Below, piece by piece: positions 15,823 to 22,648 of a DNA stretch of 26,678 nt. Source of the stretch: CAYMQB01 sp964392665 (GTDB taxonomy: Bacteria; Hydrothermota; E44-bin80); assembly GCA_964392665.1 (NCBI GenBank), contig CAYMQB010000042.1, positions 1 to 26,678 of the forward strand. The letters run 5' to 3'. Within the stretch, counting starts at the first letter, position 1. Every line of letters begins with the position of its first letter. Both the position numbers and the translations under genes were made by a program. The notes below the pieces were generated by a model. It ran no database searches and was not told where the DNA came from. It saw only the letters and a list, made by a program, of their open reading frames with translations.

Positions 15823-15851
15823 CTTATATCAAAACTACAAAACATAGTCAA
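15823..15851 (-). promoter_or_regulatory. Predicted promoter giving a leaderless glycosyltransferase mRNA
   Basis: Minus-strand TTGACT (15851-15846), 17-nt spacer, TATAAG (15828-15823). Six nucleotides separate the -10 box from the ATG, so +1 would be the A of the start codon at 15816. No ribosome-binding site is possible on such a transcript. Confidence 0.65.
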
Positions 15852-15870
15852 GCGAAAAATGTATTCTCTT

Positions 15871-16036
15871 TAGCCACGGTTACTACACGTTTAACATATC
15901 ATCTCAGGTTTAACTAATACAACCAACCAGGTTATCAATTAATGGTCAATACTCATTGGTTAATCGTTATTTGCCTTCGGCGTATATTTGTTTCGCAGTA
16001 TATTTGCGTTGCGTTATTTGTTGTAAACAATAAATA
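15871..16036. repeat. 166/152-bp dispersed repeat, copy 1
   Basis: From TAGCC to AACAATAAATA this segment is highly similar to 20008-20159, including TTAACTAATNCAACCAACCA and TGGTCAATACTCATT. Copy 1 has about 14 extra nt through a local doubling around GCAGTATATTTGCG. Both copies sit shortly upstream of minus-strand genes (55 and 18 nt from the starts). No coding potential. Confidence 0.85.
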
Positions 16037-16074
16037 TGGTCTTAGCTTTCAGGTCTGTTGCCTCATCTGTTATT

Positions 16075-16170
16075 TTCGTAATTTCCATTTTCCTAATTTC
16101 GCCTTTCTCTTTTGTATGATTTTCCCAATTTCCATTTTCCCAATTTCGCCTTTCACGGTCTCAGGTCTTT
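16075..16170. repeat. Pyrimidine-rich AATTTCG/CCATTTTC repeat string
   Basis: This is an alternating run of TTTTCC[TC]AATTTCC and AATTTCGCCTTTC words, ending in CACGGTCTCAGGTCTTTCC. The same text recurs at 17765-17846, 20211-20275, 21961-22112, 22230-22290 and 22396-22545. It is intergenic, non-coding and absent from the gene-dense left half of the window. Confidence 0.75.
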
Positions 16171-16216
16171 CCTCCCTCGTCCTTCCGAGTGCTTTAAGTC
16201 CCCTCTAGTTTCTGTC

Positions 16217-16338
16217 AATATGAGATTGCCATCCTTCGTTTCACTCAGGACAGGCTTAACTTCTGCATACTCGCAATGACAAGACAAAAGAGTCATTGCG
16301 AGTAAACTCTTCTTATTAACTTCCGAAGCAATCCCATT
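16217..16338. repeat. TCATTGCGAG / GAAGCAATC palindromic repeat
   Basis: An 11-bp perfect inverted repeat CTCGCAATGAC (16270-16280) and GTCATTGCGAG (16292-16302) encloses an 11-nt loop. It is flanked outward by ATGAGATTGCC and by GAAGCAATCCC. A relative occurs at 22188-22230. Sequences of this kind recur between genes in many environmental genomes; their function is unknown to me. Confidence 0.7.
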
Positions 16339-16351
16339 CTTCCTTTCCGCA

Positions 16352-16468
16352 GACGGGGTGTAGTCCCCTCTAAAAAGAGGGGTGTCATATACCGAATGGT
16401 ATATGACGGGGTGTAGTCCCCTCTAAAAAGAGGGGTGTCATATACCGAATGGTATGTGACGGGGTGTG
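16352..16468. repeat. 53-bp double-hairpin unit, two tandem copies plus partial third
   Basis: Units at 16352-16404 and 16405-16457 are almost identical, followed by an 11-nt start of a third. Each holds two nested hairpins: CCCCTC-TAAAAA-GAGGGG and TCATATACC-GAAT-GGTATATGA. A single unit recurs at 17879-17931. It sits just downstream of a glycosyltransferase whose upstream side carries the other copy. The 67-codon open frame here is an artefact of the repeat. Confidence 0.9.
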
Positions 16469-16501
16469 TTAGTCTGCCTAAGAATCTCATAAACAAGTTA
16501 T

Positions 16502-17686
16502 TTATTTCACAGCCGAACGCGTTTGTTTCAGGATATTCTCAACACTCTCTAACAGTCTTGGAAAATCGAATTTCTCCTTAACATATTCTTGAGCGCTGCG
16601 AGCTATCTCTTGATACAATTTATCATTTTCTAGCAATTTTGAAATATTCTTGACAATTTTATCCCTATCGAAAGGAGGTACAAGCATAGCCATATTGTCA
16701 TGAAGAATTTCCTTTGTTGCTCCCATATTGAAAGCAACCACTGGCGTTCCAGCAGCCATCGATTCGATAAGAACTCTTCCAAAAGGTTCGGGTTCCTGTG
16801 GAGTATGTAGCAAAATATCTAAATCGGACATAATGCCAGGAATGTCCCATCTATACCCTGTAAAAACACATCTTGCTTCGAGACCCAGTTCTTTTACAAG
16901 TTCTTTTATCTGTTCTTCGTACCTATCTTCTTTAAACAAGGACTTACCTATGATAAAGAAATATAGGTTCGGAAATTTAGGAGAGAGTTCTTTTGCTGCA
17001 TATATAAGATTTTCCTGCCCTTTCCATCTTGCAATCTGCCCAATTGAAGCGACAATTCTTGAATTCTTTAGAAGTTTGAATTCCTTTCTTAAGTCTGTTT
17101 TAGACCTTTTTGCCGCCCTTATAAAATCATCTATATCAATAGCATTGTAAATAACCTCGATTCTACTACTCGTTCTTCCAAGTGTCTCGAATTGCTCTGC
17201 AACCGCTTTCGAAATTGCTATGATACGACTAACGAGATGATTTCCCAGAATTCTAACAATACTATGCGCAATGCCCGGGTTTAGAATGTCCCTGAAATGC
17301 CATACAACGGGTATGTCGGAAAGAAAACCAGCGATGAGACCATAAAGATGGGCTTTCTGACTATTTGTGTAGATTACATCAATGCTTTTTCTCTTCACAA
17401 AACAGGTGAGTCGGAAAATTACAGCAAGACTCGCAGCAAACGACAAAAACAGGAAAAACATTCCAGTTCTGCTGCGTTTTCTTGATAAAATGAACCCGGG
17501 AATATGGATAATCTCCGATTCTATACCAAGCACAGATGCTTTTTCTTGCAGAATCCCCAACTCGGGTGTCACAAGAAATGGGTAAAACCTCGTTCTATCG
17601 AGCTTTTCAAGGATAAGAAGCAAACTCCTTTCCCCTCCACTCAACTTTGCAGTATGGTCGAAAAAAAGCACCCTCTTCCTTCTCAA
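16502..17686 (-). CDS. GT4-family glycosyltransferase
   Basis: This 394-residue GT-B enzyme probably transfers a sugar during surface polysaccharide assembly. It shows the acceptor-domain loop LSGGERS (15-21), a hydrophobic stretch near 76-96, HFRDILNPG (130-138), IARWKGQENL (218-227) and the E-x7-E motif E300-E308 (EPFGRVLIE) followed by GTPVVAF. The start is TTG at 17686 with AGAAGGGA about 9 nt upstream; a GTG five codons inside with AGAAGG before it is an alternative. The last few codons lie in a TTTCACAG-type intergenic repeat that seems to supply the C-terminus and stop. The gene stands alone, flanked on both sides by related direct repeats, which may have aided its gain or exchange. 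Confidence 0.9.
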   Translation of the reverse strand: MRRKRVLFFDHTAKLSGGERSLLLILEKLDRTRFYPFLVTPELGILQEKASVLGIESEIIHIPGFILSRKRSRTGMFFLFLSFAASLAVIFRLTCFVKRKSIDVIYTNSQKAHLYGLIAGFLSDIPVVWHFRDILNPGIAHSIVRILGNHLVSRIIAISKAVAEQFETLGRTSSRIEVIYNAIDIDDFIRAAKRSKTDLRKEFKLLKNSRIVASIGQIARWKGQENLIYAAKELSPKFPNLYFFIIGKSLFKEDRYEEQIKELVKELGLEARCVFTGYRWDIPGIMSDLDILLHTPQEPEPFGRVLIESMAAGTPVVAFNMGATKEILHDNMAMLVPPFDRDKIVKNISKLLENDKLYQEIARSAQEYVKEKFDFPRLLESVENILKQTRSAVK

Positions 17687-18070
17687 ATCTATCTATCCCT
17701 TCTTTTGCTCATTGACTAACTGAATTTTTGAGTCTTTCTGTCTTCTGTTTTGGCTTTGCTGTGCCATTTTCCTAATTTCCAGTTTCCTAATTTCGCCTTT
17801 CACGGTCTTCGGTCTCAGGTCTGATTTTCCCAATTTCCATTTTCTGTCAATATGAGATTCCCATTCTTCCTTTCTGCAGACGGGGTGTAGTCCCCTCTAA
17901 TAAGAGGGGTGTCATATACCGAATGGTATATGACGGGGTGTGTAGTCTACCGAAGAATCTCATAAACAAGTTATTTGTTTCACAGCGCAGAATTTAGTTC
18001 ACAGCACACAGTGCGTTTTCGCAAAACAAAGATTATACAATTTCAGCAAGGATGTCAACAAAAAACACAA
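17687..18070. repeat. Intergenic repeat block: AATTTCG string, heptads and one 53-bp unit
   Basis: 17765-17846 is another AATTTCGCCTTTCACG string with GTCTTCG and GTCTCAG heptads. 17879-17931 is a single 53-bp double-hairpin unit, framed by TATGAGATTC to its left and GAATCTCATA to its right. 17978-18030 is a TTTCACAG/GTTCACAG short-unit repeat. The frame sequences match those around 16320-16512. No gene is seen. Confidence 0.75.
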
Positions 18071-18104
18071 CAAAAAACCTTACCATTTATGAGAATGGTA
18101 AGGT
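18071..18104 (-). terminator. Rho-independent terminator after the acyltransferase gene
   Basis: Read on the minus strand, ACCTTACCATT (18104-18094), loop CTCATA and AATGGTAAGGT (18087-18077) form a perfect 11-bp stem followed by TTTTTTG. It begins about 31 nt past the acyltransferase stop at 18135. Confidence 0.9.
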
Positions 18105-18134
18105 ACATTTACTAAATCTATCTTAAACGGTCGA

Positions 18135-18671
18135 TTAACTATTCTTCATTTTTCTCAAACACCCCTTTTCGCCATAAACAATTCCACCTGCAGGAATATT
18201 TTCGACAACGGTGGTTCCAATTCCAACCATTGCATTTTCCCCTATCACCACGCCACACAAAATTGTACTTCCTGCACCTATTGATGCCCTCTTCTTAATT
18301 GTAGTTTTAACTATATTATAATCGGTAATAAGAGAACCATCGGAATGAACGGAATATGGATAAATGTCATTGGTAAATGTAACCGATGGTCCTATGAAAA
18401 CCTCATCTTCTATTTCGACTCCTTCGGGAATAAAAACAAAAGGTTCAATCTTTACCCTTGAACCAATTACAACATCTTTCCTTATCTCAACAAAAGAACC
18501 AATCTTTGACTCCGCTCCAATCTTTGCTCCATATATATTCACATTACTCCAGATAGTTACATCCTTTCCCATACAAGTATCCGAAATAATGATGTTATAG
18601 TCTGGTATGCATATGCTAACCGGTTTATCTTCCCTGCATTCGTATATCTTACCTCTTACGAAAATACTCAC
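18135..18671 (-). CDS. Left-handed beta-helix acyltransferase, WbpD-like
   Basis: This 178-residue protein is built of hexapeptide repeats ([IV]-G-x4 pattern) from about residue 30 to 165, for example VTIWSNVNIYGAKIGAESKIG and SIGAGSTILCGVVIGENAMVG. Such proteins are trimeric acyltransferases using acetyl-CoA. The opening (YECREDKPVSICIPDYNIIIS) and the loop GPSVTFTNDIYPY resemble UDP-3-amino-sugar N-acetyltransferases of the WbpD/WlbB group. The dehydrogenase and aminotransferase of the same pathway lie nearby and support that reading. The start is GTG at 18671 with AAGGAGG 10 nt upstream. A serine or other acetyltransferase cannot be fully excluded. Confidence 0.85.
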   Translation of the reverse strand: MSIFVRGKIYECREDKPVSICIPDYNIIISDTCMGKDVTIWSNVNIYGAKIGAESKIGSFVEIRKDVVIGSRVKIEPFVFIPEGVEIEDEVFIGPSVTFTNDIYPYSVHSDGSLITDYNIVKTTIKKRASIGAGSTILCGVVIGENAMVGIGTTVVENIPAGGIVYGEKGCLRKMKNS

Positions 18672-18979
18672 CTCTTATGTTCCTCCTTCTTTTAACCACA
18701 GATACTTAGTTTACGCAGTTTACATAGTTTACTGAGTTTGCACAGCTGACTTAGCCATTTGGTCCATCTAGTCTATTTAGTCTGTTTGGTCCTCTTACAG
18801 CGACAAGGTTCGTTTTACAGTACGAAGTGCGTTAGTTTCTTGTCTTTCTTCTTGTGCTCTTGTGACTTGTGCTCTTGTGACTTGTGCGCTTGTGTTCTTC
18901 ATTCTTCGTGCTTTGTTCTTTGTTCTCCGCTTCTCCGATACTCCGTCACACCGATACTCCGACACTGTTTGTTCCCTCT
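18672..18979. repeat. Low-complexity intergenic region with short tandem repeats
   Basis: The region holds GTTTAC words about every 10-11 nt (18708-18745), a TACAGTACGAAGTGCG unit (18817-18832), a 15-bp tandem CTTGTGCTCTTGTGA present nearly three times (18851-18894) and CCGATACTCCG twice (18935-18960). I see no promoter, RNA gene or reading frame with support. A plus-strand frame of 220 codons starting here runs antisense through the dehydrogenase and is a shadow. Confidence 0.65.
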
Positions 18980-19990
18980 CTACCCCCCTATTTCAACCAA
19001 TCCACCTGTATTAAAGAGAGATTTCTCTGCTGCCGTCAAAACCTTAACTACATTCAAACCATTAACTCCATCGGAACGAGGTGTCTTTCCGGACTCTACA
19101 CATTCACAGAAATGAGCAACCTCGTTTGCAAGTGGTTCCGAAGCCTCTATTCTGGGAATCACAATATCACCAACTCTGTAACTCAAATTGAACTCACCAA
19201 AACTCTCGGGGTTTACAATATCTACCCCCTTATCGAAAACTCTCACTTTCTCAAGATTGTCTGTATCATCGTAAAGTATCATCTTCTTTTCTCCAACAAT
19301 GGTAGTTCTTCGCAATTTACTCGGAGCAAGCCAGCTTGTCTCAACATGCGCAATTGTTCCAGATGCAAATATCAAATTTATAAAGGCAACATCAGGAATA
19401 CCCTTTTGCACATAATCGTAGCCAACGCAAGATACCTTAATGGGCACCTCGTCGAGCCAGTAAGAAATTATCGAAAAATCGTGTGGAGCAAGATCAAAAA
19501 CCACGCTTACATCCTTTTGATGAATGCCAAGGTTAACTCTCGATGAACTAATATAATAAACCTTTCCAATTCCGTCATTCTCAATTATATCCTTTATCTT
19601 CAAAACAGGTGGACTATACAGAAAAGTGTGACCAACCATCAAGGTAACACCTTTTTTCGCCGCCAAATTTACAAGTTTTTCTGACTTCTCCACCGTATTC
19701 GACATCGGTTTTTCAACAAAAACACTCTTTCCACTCTCGATAGCCTTCCTTGCTAAATCATAATGACTGTTGACATTTGTTGACACTACAACAGCATTCA
19801 GAGTTTCGTCATCTATTATCTCATCGAAATTTTCAACAGTCTTAACACCAGGATAGAGTTCCGACATTTTATTCAACTTCTCCCTGTCTACATCACAAAT
19901 TACATCAAGGGAACTTCTCTTGGAAACCATGAAATTTCTTACCAAATTCTTACCCCAGTATCCAGCTCCCACCAAACCTACATTAATCAT
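18980..19990 (-). CDS. Gfo/Idh/MocA-type NAD-dependent sugar dehydrogenase, WbpB-like
   Basis: The 336 residues form an N-terminal Rossmann fold with GAGYWGKN (G8, G10, G13), the hallmark EKP (93-95, FVEKPMSN) and a catalytic region FDLAPHDFSI (D166, H170). This family oxidises nucleotide sugars. The closest pattern I recognise is WbpB/WlbA, which converts UDP-N-acetylglucosaminuronate to the 3-keto form. WbpE-like and WbpD-like genes nearby fit that pathway. A strong AAGGAGAGGAGT precedes the ATG. The gene stands alone with about 300-400 nt of repeat-rich DNA on each side. myo-Inositol or another sugar as substrate is the alternative. Confidence 0.88.
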   Translation of the reverse strand: MINVGLVGAGYWGKNLVRNFMVSKRSSLDVICDVDREKLNKMSELYPGVKTVENFDEIIDDETLNAVVVSTNVNSHYDLARKAIESGKSVFVEKPMSNTVEKSEKLVNLAAKKGVTLMVGHTFLYSPPVLKIKDIIENDGIGKVYYISSSRVNLGIHQKDVSVVFDLAPHDFSIISYWLDEVPIKVSCVGYDYVQKGIPDVAFINLIFASGTIAHVETSWLAPSKLRRTTIVGEKKMILYDDTDNLEKVRVFDKGVDIVNPESFGEFNLSYRVGDIVIPRIEASEPLANEVAHFCECVESGKTPRSDGVNGLNVVKVLTAAEKSLFNTGGLVEIGG

Positions 19991-20007
19991 ACTCCTCTCC
20001 TTATTTT

Positions 20008-20159
20008 TAGCCCAAGCTTACTGCACGCTTAAACATATCATCTCAAGTTTAACTAATCCAACCAACCAAGTTATCAGTTAATGGTCAATACTCATTAGTT
20101 AATCGTTATTTTTCTTCCGCGTATATTTGCTTTGCGTTATTTGTTGTAAACAATAAATA
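20008..20159. repeat. 166/152-bp dispersed repeat, copy 2
   Basis: Partner of 15871-16036, differing by scattered substitutions and lacking the local duplication. It lies 18 nt upstream of the dehydrogenase ATG, between the gene and a further repeat block. I find no convincing -35/-10 pair inside it on the minus strand. Confidence 0.85.
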
Positions 20160-20409
20160 CACTACAAATATACTACTGAATATACCATGAATTACACATC
20201 TCTGCAGTCAATTTCCAATTTCCTAATTTCGCTTTTCACGGTCTTCGGTCTTATGTCTTCTGTCTTATGTCTTGTTTAGTTTTTTTAGTCTGTTTGTTTT
20301 TCATACAGCGCAGAGTTAGTTTCACAGCGATAGCGATTATTTCACAGTACGAAGTGCGTTTGTTTACAGCGTAACGTTTATTTGCCTTTGCGAAGCAACC
20401 GTCCTTTCG
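20160..20409. repeat. Heptad array and CACAG-unit repeat block
   Basis: 20211-20240 is the AATTTCGCTTTTCACG string, followed by five exact 7-bp GTCTTNN units (20241-20275). 20300-20400 has four roughly 20-bp units in which CACAG or ACAG is followed by a small inverted word (GCGATAGCG, TACGAAGTGCG, GCGTAACG, TTGCGAAGCAA). No gene is seen. Confidence 0.7.
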
Positions 20410-21720
20410 CTACTCTGCACCAACAGATGTAAGAATCCTGGGAATCGTTTTCAGACAAAGATATAGATTAAGTAAAATGCTTCTGTTTTTCACATAGTAA
20501 AGATCAAGAAAAACTGATTTGTCAAACGGAAGACTGCTCCTTCCAAAAACCTGCCAGGCTCCGGTAATACCGGGCTTAATCTTCATCCTATCTTTGTGCC
20601 AGTCTTCGTACATTTCAACTTCGTATGAAATAGGCGGTCTGGGTCCAACAATACTCATATCACCCTTCAGTACATTGAAGAACTGAGGCATTTCATCAAA
20701 ACTGGTTTTCCTTAAAAATCTTCCAAACCGTGTAATTCTCTTGTCATCGTCTGTTTTGAAAATCTCCCCACCTTTACGCTTACCCTTAATCAATGTTTTC
20801 ATATAACTCTCATGGGTTCTGTTCACATTGCCGTTTTTCATCGACCTAAACTTAAGAAATATAAAAGGTTTCCCATCCTTTCCAATTCGCTCTTGTTTGA
20901 ATAAAATCGGACTACCGGATTCAATCCTTATAATCAACGCAGAAACGAGCATTGGAATACCAAAAACAGAAATAGCCAATAGGCTACCTATAATGTCAAA
21001 TATTCTGATGATTAGCTCGGATAATTTGCTCGAATTCCTGCGGGAGAATTCCCATATAGGTTTTCCATCGATTCTTGCCCAGGAAAATTCCATTCTCAAA
21101 TTTTTAAATGCGGGTATTACTGCTTCAACAAGAGGATACTCGTCCAGTTCATTTCTTATCCTCTTGTATACATCGCCAAGTTTAGAACAGTGACACCAGA
21201 CAAAAGCAGTATCTGTACATTCTTCTGTTTCCTTGTCACAGTATCTGAATCCGTGAATTGGTTGAGATAGAAATCTTCTTATATAATTTTTTTGACTCTG
21301 CTTTGAAGCGCTGACCTCCACACTCCTCCTTCTCCTGTTATTTCCAAACCATTTTTCGAACGCAAATGGAGCAAGTAAGAAACGTAACAGAATATTAAAC
21401 GTTAAGAAATAGACAAGAAATATCAAAATCACAATGCGCGACAGTTCAAGCATCTCCAATTTCGTGAAAAATGTCATCAATATATAAAAGATGACTACAT
21501 AGAAAGATGAAAGTACGGTATTTAGGAATATCTTTGTTTGGTTCACATACCTCTTTCTGTCATATAAGTTCTGGTAAAGAAAAATACAGAATGTAATGAC
21601 ACAAAGAAAACCAAAGGTATACCAGAAGGATGAATTATGACATCCTCCATATCTCGACAACATTGAGAAATGAAAGGCGAAGAATACACTTATTAAGTCA
21701 AGTACAACCAGAAAGAACAT
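20410..21720 (-). CDS. Polyprenyl-phosphate sugar-1-phosphate transferase, WbaP/WcaJ family
   Basis: This enzyme starts glycan assembly by moving a hexose- or HexNAc-1-phosphate from a UDP-sugar to undecaprenyl phosphate in the inner membrane. The 436 residues show four N-terminal membrane helices (about 2-20, 34-52, 64-84, 92-118), a short cytosolic domain (about 130-230) that looks reduced compared with the usual NAD-fold region, a re-entrant helix (240-265) and the catalytic sugar-transferase domain. Key motifs are FLKFRSM (288-294), TSFDEMPQFFNVLKGDMSIVG (catalytic D342/E343), GPRPP and KPGITG. AAGGAAGG lies before the ATG. A 19-bp palindrome at 21878-21896 is a possible control site. The sugar cannot be assigned. 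Confidence 0.92.
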   Translation of the reverse strand: MFFLVVLDLISVFFAFHFSMLSRYGGCHNSSFWYTFGFLCVITFCIFLYQNLYDRKRYVNQTKIFLNTVLSSFYVVIFYILMTFFTKLEMLELSRIVILIFLVYFLTFNILLRFLLAPFAFEKWFGNNRRRRSVEVSASKQSQKNYIRRFLSQPIHGFRYCDKETEECTDTAFVWCHCSKLGDVYKRIRNELDEYPLVEAVIPAFKNLRMEFSWARIDGKPIWEFSRRNSSKLSELIIRIFDIIGSLLAISVFGIPMLVSALIIRIESGSPILFKQERIGKDGKPFIFLKFRSMKNGNVNRTHESYMKTLIKGKRKGGEIFKTDDDKRITRFGRFLRKTSFDEMPQFFNVLKGDMSIVGPRPPISYEVEMYEDWHKDRMKIKPGITGAWQVFGRSSLPFDKSVFLDLYYVKNRSILLNLYLCLKTIPRILTSVGAE

Positions 21721-21877
21721 TCAAGAACCTTCCTTTTTATATAGTCAAATCACTATCTGGCAAAAAGCATTTTATTATGGTGCAAAAAGCGTGCCACAGA
21801 AGCACTATTCATAAACCCTTATATTAAAGAATATAGAAATAACCGAATTCTCTTTAATGCAAAAACAGTGTCCATCC

Positions 21878-21896
21878 TCTGAACATAATGTTCAGA
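21878..21896. promoter_or_regulatory. 19-bp perfect palindrome, possible operator
   Basis: TCTGAACAT-A-ATGTTCAGA is a perfect inverted repeat about 158 nt upstream of the sugar-transferase start, and a further TCTGAACAC half-site follows at 21899. It looks like a site for a dimeric regulator. No clear promoter adjoins it and I do not recognise the cognate protein. Confidence 0.45.
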
Positions 21897-21960
21897 ATCT
21901 GAACACATAAATCAGTAACCAAGGAATTCAGTAATTGAGTAATTGACTAATTAGTAGCTT

Positions 21961-22290
21961 CCCTTTTCCTTTCAGATTTTCTTAATTTCTACTTTCGTAT
22001 TTTCGTCTTTCTCTTTTGTGCTATTTTCGTAATTTCCATTTTCGTAATTTTGTCCTTCTCTTTTGTCTGTTTTCCTAATTTCCAATTTCGTAATTTCGCC
22101 TTTCACGGTCTTTTTAGTTTTTTTAGTTTGTTTAGTTTATTTGGTCTTTTTAGTTTATTTGGTTTGTTTAGTTTGTTTGGTTTTCGTGTCATTGCGAAAA
22201 AACTTTCATTTCCACTGTTGAAGCAATCTCATTTTCGCAATTTCCATTTTCGTAATTTCGCCTTTCATGTTCTTCCGTCTCATGTCTTTC
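21961..22290. repeat. Long pyrimidine-rich repeat tract
   Basis: Serial TTTTCGTAATTTCC/TTTCGCCTTTC words (21961-22110) pass into a TTTAGTTTGTTTGGT-type run (22111-22186). A TCATTGCGAA/GAAGCAATCTC pair (22189-22232) and another AATTTCGCCTTTCATG string follow. Plus-strand frames here give only F/S/L-rich low-complexity peptides. Together with flanking DNA this is a 927-nt gap without genes. Confidence 0.75.
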
Positions 22291-22295
22291 CCGCC

Positions 22296-22390
22296 TTGTC
22301 ATTCTGAATAATACGTCCCATATTGAACCCTGGAAGAATCTGCTACAAGAGGTGTCATTCCTGCAACAGCAGGAATCCAGTTGGGTCGTG
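22296..22390. repeat. Two short palindromic repeats (GTCATTCTGAA and GTCATTCCTGC types)
   Basis: 22297-22342 opens GTCATTCTGAA and closes GAAGAATCTGC. 22354-22380 is GTCATTCCTGC-AACA-GCAGGAATCCAG with a 7-bp stem. Both follow the plan GTCATT ... GAATC shared with the TCATTGCGAG family. The second type resembles a repeat seen in many bacterial genomes. Confidence 0.7.
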
Positions 22391-22395
22391 AAGAA

Positions 22396-22545
22396 TTTCG
22401 CCTTTCACGGTCTCTGGTCTTTGGTCTGTTGCCTCATCTGTTATTTTCCTAATTTCGTCCTTCTCTTTTGTGCTATTTTCCCAATTTCCATTTTCGTAAT
22501 TTCGCCTTTCATGTTCTCTGGTCTTCGCTCTGTCTCTCCGATGCC
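22396..22545. repeat. AATTTCGCCTTTC strings with GTCT heptads
   Basis: Two further copies of the string, one followed by GTCTCTG, GTCTTTG, GTCTGTT and the other by a decayed version. They directly precede the 90-bp repeat copy B. Confidence 0.65.
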
Positions 22546-22558
22546 CACCTCACAAGTC

Positions 22559-22648
22559 CCCCGTCCCGCAGGGACTCATACCGTGCTGAAAGCACCAAAA
22601 CCGTTTGCAAGAACCCATACCGTTGCCAAACAACAATTCTGCCCTCTT
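22559..22648. repeat. 90-bp dispersed repeat, copy B
   Basis: Matches 1-90 with three differences and ends at the stop codon of the DegT gene. Both copies lie at the 3' side of minus-strand genes. Confidence 0.85.

Noticed and set aside
16293..16496. 67-codon minus-strand frame
   Set aside because: It lies wholly in the tandem 53-bp repeat; its repeated T-P-L-F peptide follows the DNA repeat and has no ribosome site.
18884..19546. 220-codon plus-strand frame
   Set aside because: Antisense to the well-supported dehydrogenase; composition looks random and no family motif is seen.
22050..22307. Plus-strand frames rich in F, S, L and G
   Set aside because: Translation of pyrimidine-rich low-complexity repeats, not protein-like.
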